Below are positions 1 through 8,734 of a stretch of DNA of 64,000 bases, in pieces. The DNA lies in the NCBI GenBank assembly GCA_963855995.1, contig OY979725.1, positions 7,574,118-7,638,117 on the forward strand, read 5' to 3'. This DNA is from Muricea muricata. Lineage: Eukaryota > Cnidaria > Anthozoa > Malacalcyonacea > Plexauridae. The notes beneath the pieces are model-generated. The model did not search any database. It saw only the letters and a program-made list of their open reading frames with translations, and was not told the DNA's origin. The position numbers were made by a program, and so were the translations under genes. Numbering within the stretch: position 1 is the first letter of the stretch; each line of letters opens with the position of its first letter.

Positions 1-360
1 TCTTATAAGAACGACGAATTTGATTGGCCGTTTGATTTTGTGACCGTAACTAAAGATATAACCAAGATTTAATGTGCGACACAAAATGCATGAGTGAAAA
101 ATCGTGAGTGAGGCAGATTTATATGATGAACAATTTTATAAACTAACATTTTAGAAATTAATTTGGGGGTTGTATGCACATTAAAGCTGATTTAGTACAT
201 GGAACATCTTCGACATAAAAACAATTCAACGCTGTCAACAGCAAACGAGTTAATATCTCATGGTTGAAATGCTTCATATGTTAGCACAAAGTTGGCCAAA
301 TTTCAAAAATTTGGAAAGCCTACACTAACTGTCTTATACAGTAAAAATACAAAAAAAAGC
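1..360. other. Flanking DNA with no recognised feature
   Basis: AT-rich single-copy-looking sequence downstream of the pseudogene that follows on the minus strand. I see no satellite homology, no convincing coding frame and no tandem repeat in it. Confidence 0.5.
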
Positions 361-1083
361 TTACAGTTTCCATTTTTTGGCATATTTAAAATGAGTATAA
401 AGGCCGTCATGCGACGCGAATCGTTCTCTGATTCTTGTGTAAATACATGCAGGAAGTGGCCTTCGGTTTCTTTTACCCAAAATCTGAAATACCCAACGCG
501 AACAGTCTATAAAGTTTGTGCATTTTGTCCAAATCTTCGTCATCCAAGGGCCAGTTATCCTCAAGATAGCGACAAACGTCTATTTTTAATACCGCTTCTG
601 ACAGCATGTTCGGCTCAAAATCTGCATGTGTTCATTGTGTTGTCAACAATTGCCCCCTTGTGCTTCGGCTTCCTTCAACAATGCGTCATACTCATCATAT
701 TCTAACGCTTTCTCGTAGCAACAAAACGATTCTATAGCCTTTGGTTTCAATGTGGAATGCCCACATTTACACTAGCTCAGGCTTTCAAGGCGCCAAGCAT
801 TTTTTGCCTCAAACACATGGTCGATTTCCTCGTCAGACGATTCGGCACTCTCTTCTTCCGAGTCGCTCTCGTCACCGCTATTGCTTGTTTGTAAGCCCGG
901 TTCAGGTTCAAATTGATAGGGTAATACCTGAACTACTTGATTCTTGTGGTATTTTCCATTCGAATAATCGAAAAGCACAAAATTCTTCACTAGAAGTACG
1001 AAATCCCGAAATGCGCCTAATAAAGTATATTTGTTTAATTTGCTCTCCCCTGCACCTGACGTCACACGGGTCATGTGGCCCAA
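361..1083 (-). pseudogene. Decayed P2X7-receptor intracellular-domain-like gene
   Basis: Read on the minus strand, three reading-frame segments together resemble the cysteine-rich C-terminal cytoplasmic (zinc-binding) domain of P2X7 receptors, which occurs as many stand-alone proteins in cnidarians. The first segment (1083 to 772) carries the N-terminal PYQFEPEP motif followed by an acidic Ser/Asp/Glu stretch and ends AWRLESLS. A TAG at 772-774 then stands where the family usually has Trp (TGG), and the same frame continues with CKCGHS and the CCYEKALEYDEYDALL helix. Near 620-630 the homology moves to another frame (ADFEPNMLSEAVLKIDVCRY), and near 500-520 it shifts again to RWVFQILGKRNRRPLPACIY and YTHFKYAKK, ending at a TAA at 361-363. 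One nonsense codon and two frameshifts make it a pseudogene. The first-segment residues before PYQFEPEP may be 5' untranslated sequence, so the true start may lie nearer 920. Function is inferred from the family only. Confidence 0.7.
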
Positions 1084-1367
1084 AAAATAATTTTTTTAAA
1101 AATCGATCCAAGATGGCGGACGAACTAAATATTTAGGGTGAGATATCTTGAGAACGAAACAATTTGGGTGAAAGATAATAGCATATTCGTAATCAGGGGG
1201 TCCAATTCTACTAATACTGGAAATAAAAAAATTATTGCCAATGTCATTTAAATACTTTTTGTAATCATGTTAAATATATTATTTAAGCGTATACGTTTTA
1301 AAACGCTTTGTTTATACTTTTTAAAAATAAATTTTCCAAGTTTAAAAATTGTATTTTTTATTATGCT
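1084..1367. other. Intergenic AT-rich DNA
   Basis: Contains AT-rich stretches and a phrase (caagatggcgg near 1109) of a kind common in dispersed animal repeats. I see no gene or tandem structure. Confidence 0.4.
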
Positions 1368-1466
1368 GATATCGATAGCGCTATTTTGTCACGCTATCGG
1401 TAGCACTATTTTGTCACAGTATCGGTAGCGCTAATTTGTCACACTATCGGTAGCGCTATTTTGTCC
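1368..1466. repeat. 25-bp minisatellite, four copies
   Basis: Four consecutive units of about 25 bp follow the pattern ctatcggtagcgctatttt plus gtcac. Variants in individual copies are gatatcgatag, gcactatttt and gctaatttg. The core tatcggtagcgcta contains a short imperfect dyad. It ends at ttttgtcc (1466). It is unrelated to the 263-bp satellite. Confidence 0.9.
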
Positions 1467-2361
1467 ATTGAACTCTAATAGCACTGGAAAGATAACACTA
1501 ACATCTCATGGCTGTGATTGGATGAAGCCGATTTAAATGCGAAATTGGCGCGCATCGTGGGTAACACGCACGCGCGTGGACCAAAGGAGCCAAGAGTCTT
1601 CGATTGCAAACCAGTGTTGCCACATAGTGAACAAAGTTCACGGATTTGTGAACTTTAAATGTGAGATAAAATGTTTCAAAAGTGATACATATCGCGATGT
1701 AGACTAACAAGCCACGACTTAGGTCTATACTACCACTAGCCTTCGCTATAAACATCGAAGTATCACGCAAATATCCATGCGTTGACCATTCCCTATATGT
1801 TCTAAACATTTGCATGCACTTCAAGACCAAACAAACTTTTAACAAGGTGTAGATTTACCCAAATCAAGTCACTAAGCTCATCAAAATAGCCATCAAAATG
1901 TTAAACACCAGTAGGCTGCAACATACAGATTTCCAGCTGAAGAAGATTAAGGTAAATAAGTTGTGAAAGAAACGTCAGATAAATGAAATTGTGTGATGCA
2001 GCCTGACCATAAGATATTTTGCTCTAAATCGTGTTTGGACGATGTACAGTGCAATTTGACAAGTGTGATTAAGTGTGTTTATTAAATGTATGAACGTTTG
2101 CTTCATCAGCAACAACGTAAATATCATTAACAATTTAACATCATCAACTGAATGTGTAATCAGGGAATCAAATTAATTTACCGAGCATACGGATGAATTT
2201 ACGGGAACCACTGTGTATTTTGATAAGATATAAAGCAGTGGACACTCCGAAATAGACAATTATATGCATCAATTTCCTTACATTAAACCTTGCTTTAATG
2301 AATTCATTCTTGTCAAATTAAGACTGTTATAGTTTCCAGGACATCTTGACCAACTTCTTTC
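1467..2361. other. Intergenic DNA, no supported gene
   Basis: The longest open frame (minus strand 1498-1845, 115 codons) has no recognisable motif, and its composition looks like a chance translation. No tandem repeats or satellite homology were seen. Confidence 0.45.
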
Positions 2362-2426
2362 GCAATCTCGTGCCTAGACTCAGCGTTCCTTTTGGCAAGG
2401 ACGAGAAACTCTAGGTACGAGATTGC
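2362..2426. repeat. Short hairpin repeat (MITE-like)
   Basis: A 16-base left arm, gcaatctcgtgcctag (2362-2377), is matched by ctaggtacgagattgc (2411-2426). They are complementary except for one position that would form a G-T wobble pair, and they enclose a 33-base loop containing tttggcaaggacgagaaac. The arrangement resembles small dispersed hairpin elements frequent in cnidarian genomes. The arms are direct observation; the family assignment is a guess from memory. Confidence 0.6.
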
Positions 2427-3660
2427 TTCTTGCGCAGAACTATTTGGTTGAAACAGGTACATACGCTCTGTGGCAGAATAATAAAACATCAATGAACATC
2501 AATTTTCATAACCATGTGGTAATAAACATCACGATCACAATCAATCCAGGTTCAAGGACAAACTGCTGGGTTGCCGCTTTCCCAAGCATGTTCTCCCTGA
2601 CGCATCAATGTAATGCAGTTCTCAGAGTCTGGTATACATGTTAGGAATCAATCGCGTCAAGAAGCAACCAACAACATACAGTCATCTAAACTTTTAGAAA
2701 ACATGCTTCGTGGGCATGCATTAAATGCGTTCGGTACTTAAAGCATTCAACGCATCCGACCTTTTTGTCAAATTTACCTAGAATGATCGATGTCGCTGGA
2801 ATCACTTATCTGGCATCAAACCGCTGGCATTTTGCAATTTTCGAATTTCAAAAAGTGTGTAGCTATACAGAGCGGGACTTATCAGGTCGGGTACGGTGAA
2901 TAGTTATGTGACTAGTACGATTATTACTGAAGATATTTTTGACCCTTACTAATTCATACGAGGTATAGGTGTTTCCCTATTGAATCCTGCTGTTCAATTA
3001 CACCATATTCTCTGCACTATTCATGCAACAACATTGCTTACTTGGTTTTCAAAAGGAAATTTATCCAGCTTAGCTGAGCAGGAGCCCTCATCTGATCACA
3101 AGCATATTAATTACGTCGTGAGGAGCTGAACGGAAGACGTTAAAGCTTGCTGAAGAGAAATTTACGTCGAATGATGTCTGTAAACGTTCCCTTCAAAATC
3201 CTGACATTTTCAGTCTGGCTGAGTTTGGTTTTTGGTTCATCGCAAAGCGACAAGGTAGTTTGATTACTCGTATAATAATAAATAAAGTAAGTGTCAGATG
3301 ACGCATTCTATCATACTGTTTTATATATTTTTTCAAATTGAACACAAGTACTAAGGTCTTCTGCACTGTATTTTGGTGATTCATCGTGTTTTGTACTTGA
3401 TTTCTTTCCAAACAGGACGCCGAATCCGTAAGTACGTGGTGGAGCGTTAATGTTAAAACTTCACTAGGTTGCGCTGGCACGTTACCAATACGGCACAAAT
3501 ACCCCGCTAGTTCAAATATTTCAAATTTATACTGACACTGTGGATTTGTTAAAAATAGTTACCTGATATATATTAATAGAATAACGCACCTTTCAGTTAA
3601 ACAATCTGTAGGGGCAAAAAATATAAATCTATCACATGTTTTAGAGCCGCTGGTTGGCTG
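2427..3660. other. Intergenic DNA left of the satellite array
   Basis: AT-rich sequence without a supported gene. The minus-strand frame at 3193-3498 (101 codons) shows no motif. The segment ends abruptly where satellite homology begins at cgcttccag (3662), preceded by the unrelated gccgctggttggctg. Confidence 0.45.
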
Positions 3661-4186
3661 CCGCTTCCAGAACGCTTAAAATGCGATTTTGATGATTCTG
3701 AGATCATTTTTTTTCACTTGCAAAGAAAGTTTTAGGTTTTTCTTTACAGCATTTTATTTCGCTCATTTCGATAGTTAGAGCACCGCAAACATGATTCCCG
3801 ACTTGGTAAGATCAAAAATTTCGATTTAGAAGGTGTCCTTTAGTCTTGAGTTTAGCCCTCAAAACATCATTTTGAGCTCTAAAACCTTTCCGTTATTGAT
3901 TTAGACAGCTTTTTTGCGCTCAAATCGCCTCCAGAACGTTTAAAACGCGATTTTTATGATTCTGAGATGATTTGTTTTCACTTGCAAAAAAAGTTTTAGG
4001 TTTTTCTTTCCAGCATGTTATTTCGCTCATTTCGATCGTTAGAGCACCGCAAACATGATTCCCGACTTGGCAAGATCAGAAATTTTGATTTAGAAGGTGT
4101 TCTTCATCTCGATAGTTAGAGCACCGCAAACATGATTTCTCCGACTTGATAAGATCAGAAATTTCAATTTAGAAGGTGCCCTTTAG
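3661..4186 (+). repeat. Left edge of the 263-bp satellite array
   Basis: Two diverged monomers (anchor word cttccagaacg or cctccagaacg near 3664 and 3929) and one truncated monomer. At about 4099-4103 the sequence jumps from the ggtgttctt part of a monomer straight to ctcgatagttagagcac, so the third unit is only about 85 bp before the foldback element interrupts it. Substitutions (atgcgattt, gcctccag, tctccgact) are denser than inside the array, as expected of an eroded satellite margin. Confidence 0.9.
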
Positions 4187-4209
4187 TATGGGCGGCCGTT
4201 ACCACCAAA

Positions 4210-4705
4210 AATACAACGCATGTAAAATGAATCGTCATAAAGTGAAATGACTCATAAAAATGACAATTGATTCGATACGTTTTGAAATGACTTAACGTAA
4301 GTTGGTGATATGATTGGACTAGATCAGAAATGACCTGTAGTTATGTGAAATGAATCATTAAATTGCGTAGTAAATCAACATGTGCCGAGCTAATTCGTGC
4401 AAACCAAGAGGATTGGCTTAACACGTTGTGCAATGACTTAATAAGTTATAGAGAAATGATTCGTTCAGATCTGAAACGAATTATTCCGTATTGAAACCAT
4501 TGAATGTGTTCCGCAACGGTGCAATATAATATGAAATGGCTTAACTAAACTTGATATCACTTGGCAAAACATGAAATCATTTAATCGAATTCGATATGAT
4601 TCAGCTAAACGTGAAATGATTCGACCACATTCAATGCGACATAATCTGAAACGACAAGACGTGAAGTGAATCATCATGATGTGAAGTGAATCGATAAGAT
4701 GTCTC
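4210..4705. repeat. Degenerate short subrepeats in the left foldback arm
   Basis: The outer half of the arm is built from diverged copies of a short word around tgaaatgattcg, recurring about every 18-30 bp (gtgaaatgactcat, gaaatgacttaa, gtgaaatgaatcat, agaaatgattcg, gtgaagtgaatcat). The mirror copies lie in the right arm at about 5613-6108. Confidence 0.75.
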
Positions 4706-5612
4706 CACTTCATGTTAGCAATTTCCTTTTAATAAACATAACAGAAAAAAAACTTCAGCGGGAGTAAATTTGCATATATTATCATATGTAAAGTAAAGCG
4801 CGAGAAATGCAAAACCTTCGCTGTCCTCGACTTGAGTCGTTCACACACAACACGCTTAACTTTTTGTTCACAAAATTAAAGGTATGTATGTTTTAACTGT
4901 TTATTCAGCGTTTAATCTATGAACTCCAATTTAAGCGCACTCATTCAAGTTATTTATTTATGAAATAATATGGTTTCAATACGGAATTCGAAGGAAAATA
5001 TCAAAGCATGAACATTTGAAACAGTGCAGTCCAAAGTTCAAGTGAGCACATTCTATTGAAATTATAAAGCAAAGGGTTGTAAAGCATTTTTGATGGCTAA
5101 AAGTTGACTTTAATCTTTTTTTAAGGGTTAGAATTTACTCTAAACTTGTCTACAGAGGGGTGTGGGCAGTAAATAGAATGACCCTAGGTATGTACAACTC
5201 AGCCAGCTCAGTGCTGGCTCAACTTTTAGCCATCAAAAATGCTTTACAACCCTTTGCTTTATAATTTCAATAGAATGTGCTCACTTGAACTTTGGACTGC
5301 ACTGTTTCAAATGTTCATGCTTTGATATTTTCCTTCGAATTTTGTATTATTTCATAGATAAATAACTTGAATGAGTACGCTTAAATTGGGAGTTCATAAA
5401 TTAAACGCTGAATAAACAGTTAAAACATACATACCTTTAATTTTGGGAACAAAAAGTTAAGCGCGTGTTGTGTGTGAACGACTCAAGTCGAGGACAGCGA
5501 AGGTTTTGCATTTCTCGCGCTTTACTTTACATATGATAATATATGCAAATTTACTCCCGCTGAAGTTTTTTTTCTGTTATGTTTATTAAAAGGAAATTGC
5601 TAACATGAAGTG

Positions 5613-6108
5613 GAGACATCTTATCGATTCACTTCACATCATGATGATTCACTTCACGTTTTGTCGTTTCAGATTACGTCGCATTGAATGTGGTCGAATC
5701 ATTTCACGTTTAGCTGAATCATATCGAATTCGATTAAATGATTTCATGTTTTGCCAAGTGATATCAAGTTTAGTTAAGCCATTTCACATTATATTGCACC
5801 GTTGCGGAACACATTCAATGGTTTCAATACGGAATAATTCGTTTAAGATCTGAACGAATCATTTCTCTATAACTTATTAAGTCATTGCACAACGTGTTAA
5901 ACCAATCCACTTGGTTTGCACGAATTAGCTCGGCACATGTTGATTTACTACGCAATTTAATGATTCATTTCACATAAAGACAGGTCATTTCTGATCTAGT
6001 CCAATCATATGACCGACTTACGTTAAGTCATTTCAAAACATATCGAATCAATTGTCATTTTTATGAGTCATTTCACTTTATGACGATTCATTTTACATGC
6101 GTTGTATT
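5613..6108. repeat. Degenerate short subrepeats in the right foldback arm
   Basis: Reverse-complement counterpart of the left-arm subrepeats (gattcacttcac, gaatcatttcac, gagtcatttcac). Copy-by-copy correspondence with the left arm shows that the subrepeats predate formation of the palindrome or are kept alike by gene conversion. Confidence 0.72.
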
Positions 6109-6137
6109 TTTGGTGGTAACGGCCGCCCATACTTTAG

Positions 6138-7222
6138 CCTTGAGTTTAGCCCTCAAAACATCCTTTTAAGCTCTAAAACGTTGCCGTTATTGATTTAAAC
6201 AGCTTAAACAGCTTTTTTGCGCTCAAATCGCTTCCAGAACTCTTAAAAAGCGATTTTGATGATTCTGAGATCACTTTTTTCCACTTGCAAAGAATGTTTT
6301 AGCTTTTTCATTCAACATTTTATTTCGCTCATTTCGACAGTTAGAGAACCGCAAACATGATTTTCGTCTTGGTAAGATCAGAAATTTCGATTTAGAAGGT
6401 GTCTTTTAGTCTTGAGTTTAGCCCTCAAAACATCATTTTAAGCTCTAAAACGATGCCGTTATTGATTTAGACAGCTTTTTTGCTATCAAATTGCTTCCAG
6501 ACCGCTTAAAACGCGATTTTGATGATTCTGAGATAACTTTTTTTACTTGCAAAGAAAGTTTTAGGTTTTTCATTCCAGCATGTTTTTTTCGCTTATTTCG
6601 ATAGTTAGAGGACCGCAAACATGATTTCCGGCTTGGCAAGATCAGAAATTTTTAGAAGGTGTCTTTTAGTCTTGAGTTTAGCCCTCAAAACATCATTTTA
6701 AGCTCTAATACGTTGCCGTTATTGATTTAGAAAAATTTTTTTCGCTCAAATCACTTCCAGAACTCTTAAAAAGCGATTTTGATGATTCTGAGATCACTTT
6801 TTTTCACTTGCAAAGAATGTTTTAGCTTTTTCATTCAATATTTTATTTCGCTCATTTCGACAGTTAGAGCACCGCCAAAATGATTTTCGTCTTGGTAAGA
6901 TCAGAAATTTCGATTTAGAAAGTGCTTTTAGTCTTGAGTTAAGCCCTCAAAACATCATTTTAAGCTCTAAAACGATGCTGTTATTGATTTAAACAGCTTT
7001 TTTGCGCTCAAATCGCTTCCAGAAAGCTTAAAACGCGATTTTGATGATTCTGAGATGATTTTTTTTCACTTGCAAAGAAAGTTTTAGGTTTTTTATTCCA
7101 GCACGTTATTTCACTCATTTCGATAGTTAGAGCACCGCAAACATGATTCCCGACTTGGTAAGATCAGAAATTTCGATTTAGAAGGTGTCTTTTAGTCATG
7201 AGTTTACCCATCAACACATCAT
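6138..7222 (+). repeat. 263-bp satellite, about four monomers
   Basis: Head-to-tail monomers in the same orientation as the rest of the array, between the foldback element and the LINE. Two copies are the divergent type marked by aatgttttagctttttcatt and attttatttcgctcatttcg. A 9-bp internal duplication (aaacagctt twice) occurs near 6196-6214. The last monomer stops at atcat (7218-7222), where the LINE begins. Confidence 0.93.
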
Positions 7223-8455
7223 CGTCGTCTCTCCGCACATCAGAGCGGTAACAAAGCTTGGCACTCAACCGAAACCTCTCTCATTAACTCTACTGACTCC
7301 ATCCTGAAAGCAATTGACCAGAAGAAAGTAACAGCAGTTATTCTCTTAGATATGAGCAAAGCTTTTGACAGCATTAACCATGAAATCCTACTTGCTAAAC
7401 TGAAGCATGTTGGTGTGTCGTCTTCATGCCTTAGTTGGTTTAAAAGTTATCTTAGTGAGAGATATCAAACAGTACGTATTAATTCGACCTTATCAGATAA
7501 ATTACCTGTCGTTAGTGGTGTGCCTCAAGGTAGTATACTTGGTCCGTTGCTGTTTAGTATTTATGTTAACGATCTGTCGTCTAGCATCAAGAAGTGTTGC
7601 TCAGAGTCATACGTTGATGACACTAAATTACTTTTATCCTTTCATATCAATAACTCAAGTACTGCAGTGGTTGATCTTAATGGTGATCTAATTCGAATAC
7701 GTAATTGGTGCTTTGATAATCTTCTCCTACTCAACCCAGAGAAGACAAAATTAATGATCTACGGAAGCCGCCAAATGCTGGCAAAGCTACCTGAATTTAG
7801 AATCTCATTACTGGGTAAAGATCTTACTCCGTCCAAATCAGTTAAAGATCTAGGAGTCACGTTTGATCCTGTACTCTCCTTTGACGACCACATCCTGGCT
7901 ACAGTATCATCCTGCAATTCAACCCTCTGTCAAATAAATCGGGCTAAGCATGCGTTCAACAAAAGTCTACTAATAACTGTGATAAATTGCTTAGTGTTCA
8001 GCAAGCTGTATTATTGCTCTTCGCTCTGGTCATCCACCTCCTGTATCAACAAAGGCCGTCTCCAAGGAGTTCAGAATTTTGCAGCACGAGTTGTGACCAA
8101 TTCCAGGAAATTCGATCATATCACACCAGTCCTAAAAGATCTACGCTGGATTCCTGTGAAATCACATCTTTACTATCGTGATGCTCTGTTGGCATTCAAA
8201 TGTATGAACAACTGTGCACCTGACTATTTGTCATCGCAGTTCAGAACTAGACGTGAAGTGAGTTGTCGGGAAACAAGAAATAACCATAAATTAGATGTTC
8301 CTTTATTCAAAACTGCTGCTGGACAAAAAACGTTTCTCCACAAAACCACCACTCTCTGGAATAACATTGATCCTGCCCTAAAACTGTGCAAGTCTTTCCT
8401 AAGCTTTAAAGTAAAACTAAAGCATAAACTACTTCAACAATATCTCGATGACTAA
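7223..8455 (+). CDS. LINE reverse transcriptase, 3' part of ORF2
   Basis: Open for 410 codons from the first base of the insertion to TAA at 8453-8455; the first in-frame ATG is at 7352, but homology clearly starts before it (HQSGNKAWHSTETSLI). RT motifs appear in order: motif A, VILLDMSKAFDSINH, with the catalytic Asp at about residue 43; motif B, GVPQGSILGPLLF, at about 99-111; motif C, YVDD, at about 130-133, where this group more often has YADD. The C-terminal half (AARVVTNSRKFDHITPVLKDL, then TTTLWNNIDPALK) matches the conserved region after the RT in CR1/L2/Rex1-type elements. The endonuclease and N-terminal RT segments are missing, so it cannot be an autonomous element. The absence of frameshifts suggests a fairly recent insertion. 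The clade is inferred from motif style only. Confidence 0.9.
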   Translation, partial: RRLSAHQSGNKAWHSTETSLINSTDSILKAIDQKKVTAVILLDMSKAFDSINHEILLAKLKHVGVSSSCLSWFKSYLSERYQTVRINSTLSDKLPVVSGVPQGSILGPLLFSIYVNDLSSSIKKCCSESYVDDTKLLLSFHINNSSTAVVDLNGDLIRIRNWCFDNLLLLNPEKTKLMIYGSRQMLAKLPEFRISLLGKDLTPSKSVKDLGVTFDPVLSFDDHILATVSSCNSTLCQINRAKHAFNKSLLITVINCLVFSKLYYCSSLWSSTSCINKGRLQGVQNFAARVVTNSRKFDHITPVLKDLRWIPVKSHLYYRDALLAFKCMNNCAPDYLSSQFRTRREVSCRETRNNHKLDVPLFKTAAGQKTFLHKTTTLWNNIDPALKLCKSFLSFKVKLKHKLLQQYLDD

Positions 8456-8463
8456 ATGGAAAA

Positions 8464-8690
8464 CGTATCACTGTTATTGATGTTGTGGTCATGATTGTTA
8501 TTGTTGTTATTGCCATTGTTATTGTCATTGTCATTGTCACAGTCATAGTCGCTGTTATTGTTATTGTTATGGTTAATGTTATTGTTATTATTGTTGTTGT
8601 TATTGTTATTGTATGTACGTTATCTGTTTTTTATTTTATGTTTAAGATTGTTTTTGTTAATGTTATAATAATATTCGTAAAGATACTGTA
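8464..8690 (+). repeat. TTATTG/TCATTG-type microsatellite in the LINE 3' UTR
   Basis: A run of imperfect attgtt, attgtc and gttatt units follows the stop codon directly. The 68-codon Val/Ile-only frame at 8485-8691 is a translation of this low-complexity tract, not a protein. Confidence 0.85.
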
Positions 8691-8708
8691 ATGTAATTTA
8701 TAATTTGT

Positions 8709-8734
8709 CACTGAAAAGCCCCTTCAGGGGAGTG
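8709..8734 (+). other. Predicted 3'-end hairpin of the LINE RNA
   Basis: CCCC (8719-8722) and GGGG (8727-8730) pair around a ttca loop. The stem can be extended by CACT (8709-8712) with AGTG (8731-8734), leaving a 6-base bulge, gaaaag. It lies about 25 bases before the A/T-rich 3' terminus (aaatatataaataaat). In CR1/L2-type elements such 3' stems can serve as recognition structures for the reverse transcriptase; that role is inferred here. Confidence 0.55.

Larger units (their letters stand above)
4187..6131. mobile_element. 1.95-kb foldback (long-palindrome) element
   Basis: The left end reads tatgggcggccgttaccacc and the right end is its exact reverse complement, ggtggtaacggccgcccata. The inverted arms run about 4187-5107 and 5219-6131 (about 0.92 kb each) with only scattered mismatches, around a loop of about 110 bp (5108-5218). 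Both sides are flanked by ctttag (4181-4186 and 6132-6137), a 6-bp target duplication in a monomer region that normally reads ctttagccttgag. The exact end is uncertain by 2 bp because the palindrome can be read as starting agtatggg. No transposase is present, so it would be non-autonomous. The two 82-codon frames (4465-4713 minus, 5605-5853 plus) are the same arm sequence read in mirror image and are probably not coding. Superfamily is not determined; foldback-type or MITE-type DNA transposon is most likely. Confidence 0.88.

Noticed and set aside
292-705. 137-codon plus-strand frame, and another at 741-1136
   Set aside because: Both lie antisense to the P2X7-domain-like pseudogene, whose homology is on the minus strand; they are shadow frames.
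1498-1845. 115-codon minus-strand frame
   Set aside because: No recognisable motif, no paired exon signals, and a composition typical of chance translation.
3193-3498. 101-codon minus-strand frame
   Set aside because: No motif or compositional support; length is within chance expectation for AT-rich DNA.
4465-4713. 82-codon frame, with a near-identical one at 5605-5853
   Set aside because: The pair is the two arms of the foldback palindrome read in opposite directions. The residues follow the short gaaatga-type subrepeats, so coding is unlikely.
8485-8691. 68-codon Val/Ile-rich frame resembling a membrane segment
   Set aside because: It is a translation of the attgtt/attgtc microsatellite in the LINE 3' UTR.
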